From Lutimaribacter degradans (GTDB taxonomy: Bacteria; Pseudomonadota; Alphaproteobacteria; Rhodobacterales; Rhodobacteraceae), in the NCBI RefSeq assembly GCF_023703375.1, contig NZ_JAMQGO010000001.1:682001-746000 (forward strand): a DNA stretch of 64,000 nucleotides, written 5' to 3'. The notes under the pieces are model-generated. The model saw only the letters and a program-made list of their open reading frames with translations. It made no database searches and was not told the origin of the DNA. Made by a program: the position numbers and the translations under genes. Below, in pieces: positions 17,080-25,149 of the stretch. Positions within the stretch are counted from its first letter, which is position 1; the number at the start of each line of letters is the position of its first letter.

Positions 17080-17829
17080 TCATCCCCGCGCGCGTGGCGG
17101 TTTGGCCGGATCCTTGGGGTTGGGATAGACAAGCCCGGCCGATATCACCAGCTTGGCCGCGTCTTCCACGCTCATATCCAGCTCGATCACGTCTTCTTTC
17201 GGAAAGAACAGCAGGAATCCCGATGTCGGGTTGGGCGTGGTGGGGACGAAAACGCTCAGCAACGCGCCCGATGTTTCGGCACGTTCCGCCACTTCACCCT
17301 TGGCGGTGGTCGAGATAAAGCCGATCGCCCAGATATCCTTGCGCGGATACTGAACCAGGCACGCCTTTTCGAAACTGCTTTCGGATTGCGCGAATACCGT
17401 TTCGGCGATCTGCTTGACGCCGCTATAGACCGAACGCACAACCGGCATCCGGTCGACCAGATGCTCACCCCAGCGAATGAGCGAGCGACCGATCAGCCCC
17501 TTTGCCAGCCAACCCACCAGGATCGTGAACAGCAAGAAGATCACGACACCGACGCCGCGAATGTTGATCTCGGTGTTTTCGCCGATCCAGGCGTTGTAAT
17601 TCTCGGTGCCGATCAGCGCGCGCAGCACCTCGCCGGGTTGATAGGCCTGAGGCACGAAGGGCAGAACGAAGCTGTCAACCCAGCCAACCAACGTCCAGAC
17701 CAGCCATATCGTCAGCCCGACGGGCGCGATCACCACGAGCCCGGTCAGAAAGGACGAGCGCAGACGCGCGAAAAGTCCGGGCTTGCGTGGCGGTTCAGGG
17801 GAGTCGTTGAACTCGAAGGGGGTTGTCAT
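17080..17829 (-). CDS. DUF502 family membrane protein
   Basis: A 249-aa protein with two transmembrane helices (about 28-52 and 96-118) and a soluble C-terminal domain. Signatures of the family are FLTGLVVIAPVGLT at the first helix, DRMPVVRSVYSGVKQI after the second, and VPTTPNPTSGFLLF in the soluble part. The function of DUF502 proteins is not established; it is widely conserved in proteobacteria. It follows psuG by 70 bp on the same strand. The C-terminus is rich in Lys, Pro and Arg. Confidence 0.88.
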   Translation of the reverse strand: MTTPFEFNDSPEPPRKPGLFARLRSSFLTGLVVIAPVGLTIWLVWTLVGWVDSFVLPFVPQAYQPGEVLRALIGTENYNAWIGENTEINIRGVGVVIFLLFTILVGWLAKGLIGRSLIRWGEHLVDRMPVVRSVYSGVKQIAETVFAQSESSFEKACLVQYPRKDIWAIGFISTTAKGEVAERAETSGALLSVFVPTTPNPTSGFLLFFPKEDVIELDMSVEDAAKLVISAGLVYPNPKDPAKPPRARG

Positions 17830-17899
17830 TTTCTGGTCGGTCCCGCTGGGGTCGGCCCCTATTTAAGGTTTAACGAACAGCGCCACAATAGAGCACGCA

Positions 17900-18826
17900 T
17901 CACGACGATGTCCGCAGCGCGTCGCCGCATAATTCGCGGGCAATGGCCGCGGCCAGTCGGGCGTTGTTGTGCACAAGCGCGATATTGGCCTCAAGCGAGC
18001 GGCCCCCGGTCAGGTCGTAGATGCGCTGCAACAGGAAAGGCGTGACCGCCTTGCCGGTGACGCCACGGGCCTGCGCATCTTCCTGTGCGGCGGCGATGAC
18101 GGGGGCAAGCTCCCTGAGCGGAATCTCGTCTTCGGACGGGATCGGGTTGGCCACCAACTGCCCGCCGACCAGGCCAAGACCCGCGCGCATCCGGTGCGCG
18201 CGAGCCACTTCGGCAGCGCTGTCGACGCGCAGCGGCGCATCCAGCCCCGAGGCGCGCGACCAGAAGGCCGGAAAGTCGTTCTGACCATAGGCCATCACCG
18301 GCACCCCGAGGCTTTCCAGCACTTCCAGTGTCTTGGGCAGGTCCAGAATGGCCTTGGCGCCCGCGGCGATCACGGTGACGGGCGTGCGGGCCAGCTCGTG
18401 CAGGTCGGCCGATATGTCGAAACTCTGGTCGGCGCCCTGGTGGACGCCGCCGATGCCGCCGGTGGCGAACACCTCGATGCCCGCAAGCTGCGCCCCGATC
18501 ATCGTGGCCGCAACGGTGGTGGCGCCGGTGCGGCCCTGCGCCATGCATACGGCCAGGTCGGCGCGCGACAGTTTCGCCACGCCTTTCGCCTGGGCCAGCG
18601 CCTCGAGCTGTGGCCCTGTCAGCCCGGCATGAAGCACCCCGTCGATCACCGCGATGGTGGCTGGAACGGCGCCCGCGTCGCGCACCGTCTGCTCGACATC
18701 CTGCGCGGTTTCCAGGTTCTGCGGCCAAGGCATGCCGTGGGTGATGATGGTGCTTTCCAAGGCCACGACAGCGCGGCTTTCGGCCAGCGCCTCGGTCACT
18801 TCGGGCGACAGGATGGGGGTGATCAT
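17900..18826 (-). CDS. psuG: Pseudouridine-5'-phosphate glycosidase
   Basis: A 308-aa enzyme that splits pseudouridine 5'-phosphate into uracil and ribose 5-phosphate, undoing the C-C glycosidic bond. The family signatures ALESTIITHGMP near the N-terminus, FATGGIGGVHQGAD in the middle and VGGQLVANPIP near residue 238 are all visible. The start overlaps the end of the kinase gene by 4 bp (ATGA), so the two are translationally coupled and form the standard pseudouridine catabolic pair. No dedicated pseudouridine transporter lies beside them. Confidence 0.94.
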   Translation of the reverse strand: MITPILSPEVTEALAESRAVVALESTIITHGMPWPQNLETAQDVEQTVRDAGAVPATIAVIDGVLHAGLTGPQLEALAQAKGVAKLSRADLAVCMAQGRTGATTVAATMIGAQLAGIEVFATGGIGGVHQGADQSFDISADLHELARTPVTVIAAGAKAILDLPKTLEVLESLGVPVMAYGQNDFPAFWSRASGLDAPLRVDSAAEVARAHRMRAGLGLVGGQLVANPIPSEDEIPLRELAPVIAAAQEDAQARGVTGKAVTPFLLQRIYDLTGGRSLEANIALVHNNARLAAAIARELCGDALRTSS

Positions 18827-19719
18827 AGGGGCGTGTCTCCGGATACGTAATCGGCGGCGGCCGTCAGCGCGCGGGCCAGGGCGCCGGCGCGATCGGCACC
18901 GGCCAGTTCAGCGGCGATATGGGCAGCCATGAAAGTATCGCCCGCGCCGGTGACGCGGGTCACCAGCACCTCGGGCGGTTTGCGTTCCAGCGTGGGGGCG
19001 CCGGCCACGGCCTCGGCCGCGGTTTCGCCGCCATCTGTCACTAGCGCCCGCGCCGCGCCGCGCGTCACAAGCGCCTCGGCGGCCTGCGCGGCGCTGTCGA
19101 ACCTGTCTTGCACCAGCAGCCCGGCCTCTTCGAGGTTCACGTACAGAACCGCGCGCGGGTGGGTCAAAAAGGGCAACAGCCGTTCGGCCTTGCCCGGTGA
19201 AGCCGGCGCGACACGCAAGTCGGCCCGCGCAAGCGCGGGGTCGGTGGCGATCTGTTCCAGCAGCGCCTGGGTCAGGTTGCCATCGAGCGCAACGGTCCCC
19301 GCGAACGGATCGTCGGCAGTGCCCAGCCGCCCGTCGCCCAACGGGCGCAAGATCTTGTCCCCCGCCGATTCCAGCGAATGGGCATCGGCAATGGCGGCGA
19401 TCAGGCCATTTGCCCCCTCGATGGCCATGTACCGATCGGTGGGCAGGTCGTCGGACCGGTAGATATAGCCGGTGTCGAGGTTCAGCGCCGCACAGGCCGA
19501 GACAAGATCATCCCCTTCGGCATCGCGGCCCACCGCCGACAACAGCGCCGGTCGCAGCCCGAACCGCGCCAGCGCCATCGCGATGTTCAATGCCACGCCC
19601 CCCGGCAAGCGGGAGATGCGGCCCGGCACGTCCGAGCCCACGCGCATCGCGCTGGCCGATCGCCCGATGATGTCCCAGAGGACCGAGCCGATACAAACTA
19701 TGTCGGGGCGTGCGTTCAT
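18823..19719 (-). CDS. psuK: PfkB family kinase, probable pseudouridine kinase
   Basis: A 298-aa ribokinase-like sugar/nucleoside kinase. The N-terminal glycine-rich region (GSVLWDIIGRS, RLPGGVALNIAMAL) and the C-terminal signature VTGAGDTFMAAHIAAE with catalytic Asp mark the PfkB family. The 4-bp overlap with psuG makes pseudouridine the expected substrate, giving pseudouridine 5'-phosphate for the glycosidase. The substrate assignment depends on context rather than on residues. Confidence 0.87.
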   Translation of the reverse strand: MNARPDIVCIGSVLWDIIGRSASAMRVGSDVPGRISRLPGGVALNIAMALARFGLRPALLSAVGRDAEGDDLVSACAALNLDTGYIYRSDDLPTDRYMAIEGANGLIAAIADAHSLESAGDKILRPLGDGRLGTADDPFAGTVALDGNLTQALLEQIATDPALARADLRVAPASPGKAERLLPFLTHPRAVLYVNLEEAGLLVQDRFDSAAQAAEALVTRGAARALVTDGGETAAEAVAGAPTLERKPPEVLVTRVTGAGDTFMAAHIAAELAGADRAGALARALTAAADYVSGDTPL

Positions 19720-19767
19720 CCTGCCTTGATGCCCGCGACAAGGCGCGGCGGCAAGGGGTGTCGTGCG

Positions 19768-20586
19768 TCACCCGGGCACCCGAAAGGTCAGCGCCGCCCA
19801 AAGCGATTCCCATACCACGCCGGTTTCTTCGGCAAGCGCCGGGGCCGGTTCGCGCATCACCACCGCATCGAGCAGATAGTCATGACCGGGCGCGACGCTG
19901 ATTACCGCCTGGCCGTTCTCATCGGTTCGGGTGGTGGTGATCGTCACCGCGCCATCCGGGGCGCGGGCGAATACCTCGACCTGTGCATTGTCGCGCGGGG
20001 CGCCTTGGTACAGCAGGCGCACCGTCAACCCGTCGGCCATGTCGTCGGAATAGGGGTTTTCCAGCGCCACGAACTCGGTCTTCAGCCCCAGGTCACGGTC
20101 GCTGCCCCGCCCGTCGCCAACCGCGACAAGCGCCTTGGCATGGCGGCTGTAGGCCTCCTTGAAGCCGGTTTCAGGCAGGTCGCGCGCGGCGTGGCGTTGA
20201 AGCGTGCCGGCAAGCGCCTTGTGCTCCACGAAATCGGTGAACGTCGCCCAGTCGCGATAGGTCAGCGTCTGCGCCGTGCTTTGATAGGCCAGCACCAACA
20301 GCCCGTCGCCCGCATCCGGCAGGTGCAGCGCGGGAATGTCGCCCGCACGGCCCGTAACGGGGGCCAGGTTGCCGTTTTGCAACTGCTCGACCCGGTCGAT
20401 GCGCCTGTCGAACCATGCCTGGTTGATGCCTTGGAAGCCCTCGCCGTTCTTGATCTGCGCCGAAAGCGGTGCACCCGGTTCGACTTGATAATTTTCCGGT
20501 TCAATCCATAACTCATGCCCAAGGGCCTGCACGGACAGGGCCAGCACAACAGCGGGGACCGTGAATATGACACGTGTAAACTTCAT
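19768..20586 (-). CDS. DUF4198 domain periplasmic protein
   Basis: A 272-aa exported protein. The start at 20586 gives a clean signal peptide, MKFTRVIFTV then AVVLALSVQALG, and the mature protein opens HELWIEPENYQVEPG, the usual start of the DUF4198 family, which is often tied to nickel or cobalt uptake. A later region (FARAPDGAVTITTTRTDENGQAVI) looks like an immunoglobulin-like carrier domain. It is head to head with the HupE/UreJ gene and their 5' ends overlap by about 20 bp on opposite strands. Its stop is 48 bp from psuK. The metal role is inferred. Confidence 0.82.
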   Translation of the reverse strand: MKFTRVIFTVPAVVLALSVQALGHELWIEPENYQVEPGAPLSAQIKNGEGFQGINQAWFDRRIDRVEQLQNGNLAPVTGRAGDIPALHLPDAGDGLLVLAYQSTAQTLTYRDWATFTDFVEHKALAGTLQRHAARDLPETGFKEAYSRHAKALVAVGDGRGSDRDLGLKTEFVALENPYSDDMADGLTVRLLYQGAPRDNAQVEVFARAPDGAVTITTTRTDENGQAVISVAPGHDYLLDAVVMREPAPALAEETGVVWESLWAALTFRVPG

Positions 20587-21904
20587 CGCCGTAAAGCTGA
20601 TGCAATGGCTGTGCCTGTCAATGCTTTTGTCACTTCTGGCCCTGCCTGCACGGGCCCACGAGGTGCAGCCCACCATCGCCGACCTTGAAACGGCGGGGGG
20701 CACGGTCACGTTGAGCCTGCGGATGAATGCCGAAGCTTTCGTCGCCGGGCTGGACCTGGACGGGCTTGAAGATACGAACGCCGCCGAGAACGCAGACGAT
20801 TACGACGCCCTGCGCGCGCTGTCGCCGGATGACATGGCCCAGCGGCTGCAAGATGCTTGGCCGCAGATTGGGCAAGGGATCACGCTGCGCGCGGGGCAGG
20901 CGCCCGTGCCGCTGATCCTCGAAGATGTGCAGGTGGAGGCGCCCGGATACATCGAGCTGCCGCGTCCGTCGCAGGTGGTGCTGCGCGGCGATCTGCCCGC
21001 CGGCGCCTCGGCGCTGGCACTTGAATGGGGGCAGGGGTATGGCGCGTTGATCTTGCGGCAGCAAGGCGTTGACGAGCCCTTTACCGGCTACCTGAATGGT
21101 GGCGAGACCAGCCCGCCCATCCCACTGACGGGGCAGGGAGCGCCGAAATCGGGCCTAGCGGTTTTCGCCGAATACATCCCCGTTGGCTTCGATCACATCC
21201 TGCCCAAGGGGTTGGATCACATCCTGTTCGTCCTGGGGCTGTTTTTCCTGTCCACCCACCTGCGCCCGCTGGTGTGGCAGATCACAGCCTTTACCGCCGC
21301 GCATACTGTAACGCTGGCGCTTGGGGCGTTGGGTTGGGTCAACATATCGGGCGCCATCGTCGAGCCGCTGATCGCCGCGTCTATCGTTTACGTCGCGGTC
21401 GAGAATATCTGGGCGCGGGGGCTGAACCCGTGGCGGCCTGCGGTGATATTCGGGTTCGGGCTGCTGCACGGGCTTGGGTTTGCCAGCGTTCTAGGAGAGT
21501 TCGGCCTGCCCGATGGGCAATTCGTGCCGGCATTGATCGGCTTCAACATCGGCGTCGAGATCGGACAATTGACGGTGATCGCCATCGCTTTTGCAATCGT
21601 GGCACTGGCGCAACGGGTGGATCGGGGCGAGGCTGACCTGCGCCCGGCGCAGGTTGGGTATGGCCTGGCAATGCTGGGCTTTGTCGCGCTGAGCTTTGCG
21701 CTCGATGGGCCGGGCTTTGCGGCTTACATGGGGGCGGGGGCACCGGTGTTTTTCTGGCCTCTGGCGGCGCTTTGCCTAGGCTGCGTGCTGGCAGTCACCT
21801 TCGTGGACCAGCTTGAAAGCTATCGCCGTTTCGTGGCAATCCCGGCCTCTGTTGCCATCGCCGCCGTGGGTGGCTTCTGGTTCGTCGAGCGGGTGTTCTT
21901 GTAA
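20567..21904 (+). CDS. HupE/UreJ family membrane protein
   Basis: A 445-aa protein with a signal peptide (LLSLLALPARAHE), a soluble periplasmic domain of about 170 residues, and about seven membrane helices in the rest. The segment VGFDHILPKGLDHILFVLGL and the later FTAAHTVTLALG carry the His and Asp pattern of HupE/UreJ proteins, thought to be metal (nickel or cobalt) permeases. ATG 20567 has GGGGA 8 bp upstream; GTG 20561 is too close to that site, and ATG 20600 would also leave a good signal peptide. Its partner in divergent orientation, DUF4198, fits a metal-handling pair. Confidence 0.85.
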   Translation: MTRVNFIAVKLMQWLCLSMLLSLLALPARAHEVQPTIADLETAGGTVTLSLRMNAEAFVAGLDLDGLEDTNAAENADDYDALRALSPDDMAQRLQDAWPQIGQGITLRAGQAPVPLILEDVQVEAPGYIELPRPSQVVLRGDLPAGASALALEWGQGYGALILRQQGVDEPFTGYLNGGETSPPIPLTGQGAPKSGLAVFAEYIPVGFDHILPKGLDHILFVLGLFFLSTHLRPLVWQITAFTAAHTVTLALGALGWVNISGAIVEPLIAASIVYVAVENIWARGLNPWRPAVIFGFGLLHGLGFASVLGEFGLPDGQFVPALIGFNIGVEIGQLTVIAIAFAIVALAQRVDRGEADLRPAQVGYGLAMLGFVALSFALDGPGFAAYMGAGAPVFFWPLAALCLGCVLAVTFVDQLESYRRFVAIPASVAIAAVGGFWFVERVFL

Positions 21905-21954
21905 CGGCGGCGCAGGCGCGGGCCGGTCAAATGGGCCTATTCGTCGTTTGTGGG

Positions 21955-21983
21955 TTGCGCGTCTTTGCCGGTGGCGGTATACG
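21955..21983 (+). promoter_or_regulatory. Probable rpsB promoter
   Basis: TTGCGC (21955-21960), then exactly 17 bp, then TATACG (21978-21983). A start near 21990 would give a leader of about 113 nt before rpsB. Leaders of this size are common for rpsB, where ribosomal protein S2 can regulate its own mRNA, but I see no specific S2-binding structure. Confidence 0.5.
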
Positions 21984-22102
21984 CGCGCCACTCAATCCCG
22001 CAGGCGGGGTCGGGCCATTTGGACAGACATCCCCAAAAGGTCCACCGGTTGGCGCATCCGCGCTGTCACCCCCGCCAAGGCGTAAACCGGAAAGGATAAG
22101 AC

Positions 22103-22882
22103 ATGGCTCTTCCCGAGTTCTCCATGCGTCAGCTGTTGGAAGCTGGCGTTCACTTTGGCCACCAGACGCAGCGTTGGAACCCCAAGATGGGCGAGTTCAT
22201 CTATGGCGCGCGCAACGGCATCCACATCGTCGACCTGACACAGACCGTGCCGATGCTGGACGCGGCGCTGAACGCGATCCGTGAATGCGTGGCCAAGAAC
22301 GGCCGCGTGCTGTTCGTCGGCACCAAGCGCCAGGCCAGCCAGCCCATCGCCGAAGCCGCTGAAAAATGCGCACAGTATTACATGAACCACCGTTGGCTGG
22401 GCGGCACGCTGACCAACTGGCAAACCGTGAGCCAGTCGATCAACCGCCTCAAGCAGATCGACGAGCAAATGGAACAGGGCGCCGAGGGCCTGACCAAGAA
22501 AGAGCGCCTGAACATGGAGCGCGACCAGCACAAGCTCGAAGCATCGCTGGGCGGCATCCGTGACATGGGCGGCGTGCCCGACATGCTGTTCGTCATCGAC
22601 GTCAAGAAAGAGGCGCTCGCCGTGGCCGAGGCCAACAAGCTGGGCATCCCCGTCGTGGCCATTGTCGACACCAACTGCTCGCCCGCCGGCGTGGACTACA
22701 TCATCCCCGGCAATGACGACGCCAGCCGCGCCATTTCGCTTTACTGCGACCTCGTGGCCCGCGCCGCGCTGGACGGCATGCAGGCGCAGATGGGGGCAGC
22801 AGGCATCGACGTGGGCGAACTGGAAGCGGCACCGACCGAAGAGGCCGTGGCCGAAGAACCCGCCACCCAGGCGAACGCCTGA
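22103..22882 (+). CDS. rpsB: 30S ribosomal protein S2
   Basis: A 259-aa S2 protein of the small ribosomal subunit. The start [28 protein letters not shown] and the stretches [20 protein letters not shown] and [24 protein letters not shown] are standard S2 signatures. The C-terminal tail after residue about 230 is acidic and Ala/Glu-rich, as in other alphaproteobacteria. The ribosome site aaagga lies at 22092-22097, 5 bp before the ATG. tsf follows on the same strand with a hairpin in between. Confidence 0.97.
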   Translation: MALPEFSMRQLLEAGVHFGHQTQRWNPKMGEFIYGARNGIHIVDLTQTVPMLDAALNAIRECVAKNGRVLFVGTKRQASQPIAEAAEKCAQYYMNHRWLGGTLTNWQTVSQSINRLKQIDEQMEQGAEGLTKKERLNMERDQHKLEASLGGIRDMGGVPDMLFVIDVKKEALAVAEANKLGIPVVAIVDTNCSPAGVDYIIPGNDDASRAISLYCDLVARAALDGMQAQMGAAGIDVGELEAAPTEEAVAEEPATQANA

Positions 22883-22930
22883 TTTCTCGGACGCGTGCGC
22901 ATTTAGGTGCGCGCGTTACGAAACCGACAT

Positions 22931-22960
22931 GGGGCGCGTGTCATACCGCGCACGCGCCCC
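22931..22960 (+). promoter_or_regulatory. Stem-loop between rpsB and tsf
   Basis: GGGGCGCGTG (22931-22940) and CACGCGCCCC (22951-22960) form a perfect 10-bp stem with a 10-nt loop. No T-run follows, so a full intrinsic terminator is unlikely. It may act as a processing site or partial attenuator that sets the ratio of S2 to elongation factor Ts. Confidence 0.7.
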
Positions 22961-22993
22961 GTAAAACATTCAGACATATTGGGAGATCCCGAG

Positions 22994-23869
22994 ATGGCGA
23001 TCACAGCAGCACTGGTAAAAGAACTGCGCGACAAGACTGGCGCAGGCATGATGGACGCCAAGAAGGCGCTGACCGAAACCGATGGCGACATGGACGCCGC
23101 GGTTGACTGGCTGCGCACCAAGGGCCTGGCCAAGGCGGCCAAGAAATCGGGCCGCACCGCGGCAGAGGGCCTGGTGGCCGTCAAGGTCGATGGTGGCCGC
23201 GGCGTCGCGGTCGAAGTGAACGCAGAAACCGATTTCGTGGCCAAGAACGCCGAGTTCCAGGACATGGTCACCCAGATCGCGAACGCCGCGATTGGTGTTG
23301 ACGATGTCGAGGCGCTGAAAACAGCTGACCTCGGTGGCAAGAACGTGGCTGACACCATCACCGACAAGATCGCCAAGATTGGAGAGAACATGTCGCTGCG
23401 CCGCATGACCAAGCTCGAAGGCGAGACCATCGTTTCTTACGTCCACAACGCCGCCGGTGACGGCATGGGCAAGATCGGCGTTCTGGTAGCGATGAAGGGT
23501 GGCGACGAGGCATTCGGCAAGCAGGTTGCCATGCATATCGCAGCCGTGAACCCGGCCTCGCTGTCGGCTGACGACCTGGACCAGGCCGTTGTCGACAAGG
23601 AACGCCAAGTGCAGATGGACATCGCGCGTGAATCGGGCAAGCCCGAACAGGTCATCGAAAAGATGATCGAAGGCCGGATGAAGAAATTCCTCAGCGAAGT
23701 GACGCTGCTGGGCCAGAATTTCGTGGTCAATCCCGATCTGACGGTCGAAGCCGCCGCGAAAGAAGCCGGTGCCGAAATCACCGGGTTTGTCCGCCTCGAA
23801 GTGGGCGAGGGGATCGAGGTGGAAAAGGAAGACTTTGCCGCCGAAGTCGCCAAGGCCGCCCAAGGCTAA
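22994..23869 (+). CDS. tsf: Elongation factor Ts
   Basis: A 291-aa factor that recharges EF-Tu by nucleotide exchange. The N-terminal UBA-like domain ([20 protein letters not shown]) carries the EF-Tu contact TGAGMMDCKKAL-type motif with Ala in place of Cys. The core contains [13 protein letters not shown] and [11 protein letters not shown] 22994 with gggaga 8 bp upstream is chosen; a longer frame starting 87 bp earlier runs through the intercistronic hairpin and is not credible. Confidence 0.97.
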   Translation: MAITAALVKELRDKTGAGMMDAKKALTETDGDMDAAVDWLRTKGLAKAAKKSGRTAAEGLVAVKVDGGRGVAVEVNAETDFVAKNAEFQDMVTQIANAAIGVDDVEALKTADLGGKNVADTITDKIAKIGENMSLRRMTKLEGETIVSYVHNAAGDGMGKIGVLVAMKGGDEAFGKQVAMHIAAVNPASLSADDLDQAVVDKERQVQMDIARESGKPEQVIEKMIEGRMKKFLSEVTLLGQNFVVNPDLTVEAAAKEAGAEITGFVRLEVGEGIEVEKEDFAAEVAKAAQG

Positions 23870-23891
23870 ACCAGGCCACGGATTTTTCGAA

Positions 23892-23921
23892 CGGCGTCAC
23901 CCTTTCGGGTGGCGCCGTTTT
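23892..23921 (+). terminator. Rho-independent terminator after tsf
   Basis: CGGCGTCACCC (23892-23902), loop TTTC, GGGTGGCGCCG (23907-23917): an 11-bp stem with one G-T pair, followed by TTTT. An extra 8-bp stem TTTCGTTT-GCA-AAACGAAA (23919-23937) overlaps the T-run. It ends the rpsB-tsf transcript and leaves the following structured RNA as a separate unit. Confidence 0.88.
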
Positions 23922-23971
23922 CGTTTGCAAAACGAAACTGTGGCGCCTTGCGCGGCAAAACCAATGAAAGA

Positions 23972-24240
23972 CCGTGTTTGGGAAGGAAGGTGAGTGGTGC
24001 CATCCCCGAAGGGGATGACACGAACTGATACTCGACCGGGCCCCGGGACTATGGGGATGCGGGAACCCGGCCAGACGGCAAGACACTCGGGAAAACGAGG
24101 TCAAACCGTAAAAGCGGGCCGGAGAGCCTTGTAATCGCAAGGGTCCGACCCGGATGTTCCAAGGCTAAAGCCACCACTCACGGAACACGGCCAACATGCA
24201 CATTGCCCCAGCGTCAGGAAAGTAAGGGAAACCCTACTTG
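23972..24240 (+). ncRNA. Large structured RNA candidate, possibly a stand-alone HEARO/omega-type RNA
   Basis: No open frame, yet dense in pairing. An outer stem CCGTGTT (23972-23978)/AACACGG (24184-24190) and a perfect 10-bp inner stem GTGAGTGGTG (23990-23999)/CACCACTCAC (24172-24181) close a multi-branched domain. Inside are CATCCCC-GAA-GGGGATG (24001-24017), CCGGCC (24068-24073) with GGCCGG (24117-24122) enclosing CTCG-GGAAAA-CGAG (24086-24099), CCTTG-TAATCG-CAAGG (24127-24142), and GGC-TAAA-GCC (24163-24172). Beyond it lies the hairpin around AGGG-AAA-CCCT (24219-24239). A-rich loops point to the + strand as the RNA. No + gene follows, so it is not a riboswitch leader. The layout recalls HEARO (IscB-type omega) RNAs, but I cannot confirm this and no IscB gene is present; 6S RNA or an intron remnant are alternatives. 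Confidence 0.7.
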
Positions 24241-24259
24241 CCCCGGTTTTCCGGCGTTT

Positions 24260-25015
24260 TCATGGCTCGACAACGAACATCTGGTTCTGAAAGGCTGCTT
24301 TCATCACCGCCTGGGCCGTGGTTTCAACATTCAGCGCGTCACGCGCCAGGCGCAAATGTTTTTCAACAGTGGCCGAGGTCAGCCCAAGCAGCGTGGCGAT
24401 GTCCTGTGTTGTCTTTCCGTCACCGACCCATTCCAGCACCTCGCGCTGCCGCTTTGTCAGCACGCGAGACGGGCTGAAATGGGGCAGGGTCATGATCTTG
24501 AGATGCACGATGTTGTTCAGAACGGTGATATCGGTGCCATGCTCGGCCCAGATCGCGTCGACATCATCCTGGATTAGGTCGGCCCGCGCGGTCAGCGCAA
24601 TCGCCCCCTTGGACCGGGGCGAAACCGAGCGGAAGCTGATCGAATACCCCGCATGCACCTTGTGTGTCAGGTTGAAGGCGATCACCTCTTTCTCGGTGTC
24701 GCTGAGGGTGTCATTGGCAATGCGGTCGGCGATCACGCGCCAGCTTCGGGCTCCTTCGTTATCGAGGGCCCATTTCGTCATGGGGGCGTTCTTGAAAAGG
24801 CCGCTGTTGATATACCCCTCGGTATAGCTGTCGGGGTGATTGGTCAGGATGACGAAATCATCCGGGTCTCCCAGGGATCTTCCCGATCGGTGCCTGGTGA
24901 ACCCGTAAAGCAACCTGTCAAAGCCGTAATCTGCCATGCGTCGGGTGTGCATGGCCCATAGTTCTTCGATGGTGCAGGCGGTGGTCAGTGCATCAAGATA
25001 CTGGCTGCTTATCAT
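24260..25015 (-). CDS. LuxR family regulator with autoinducer-binding domain, no LuxI partner nearby
   Basis: A 251-aa transcription factor. Residues about 15-170 look like the acyl-homoserine-lactone-binding domain (FDRLLYGFTRH, NHPDSYTEGYINSGLFKNAPMT with the W/Y/D pattern of the ligand pocket), and residues about 186-245 form the LuxR helix-turn-helix (LTKRQREVLEWVGDGKTTQDIATLLGLTSATVEKHLRLARDALN). No luxI-type synthase is in the window, so it is a solo or its synthase lies elsewhere. The gene's 3' end abuts the structured RNA candidate. A 134-bp AT-rich gap precedes it. Confidence 0.9.
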   Translation of the reverse strand: MISSQYLDALTTACTIEELWAMHTRRMADYGFDRLLYGFTRHRSGRSLGDPDDFVILTNHPDSYTEGYINSGLFKNAPMTKWALDNEGARSWRVIADRIANDTLSDTEKEVIAFNLTHKVHAGYSISFRSVSPRSKGAIALTARADLIQDDVDAIWAEHGTDITVLNNIVHLKIMTLPHFSPSRVLTKRQREVLEWVGDGKTTQDIATLLGLTSATVEKHLRLARDALNVETTAQAVMKAAFQNQMFVVEP

Positions 25016-25115
25016 GTAAACCCTTGGTGCTGGGATCAGTAGGAATGATAAGCATACAATCTAATGGTGTCGAGCCGTTCGGGTTATATCGCGCGTTACC
25101 AAGGGGAAATAATTA

Positions 25116-25131
25116 CATAATACTGATTATG
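25116..25131. promoter_or_regulatory. Inverted repeat upstream of luxR
   Basis: CATAAT-ACTG-ATTATG is a perfect 16-bp inverted repeat in an AT-rich patch 101 bp upstream of the luxR start. It is shorter than a classical 18-20 bp lux box. It may be an operator for luxR; no factor can be named. Confidence 0.4.
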
Positions 25132-25149
25132 CGAATTAACCGTTGACTG

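Noticed and set aside
23972..24240. Riboswitch in front of a gene
   Set aside because: The next gene on the + strand is hpt at 26979, more than 2.7 kb away; the adjacent luxR gene runs the other way.
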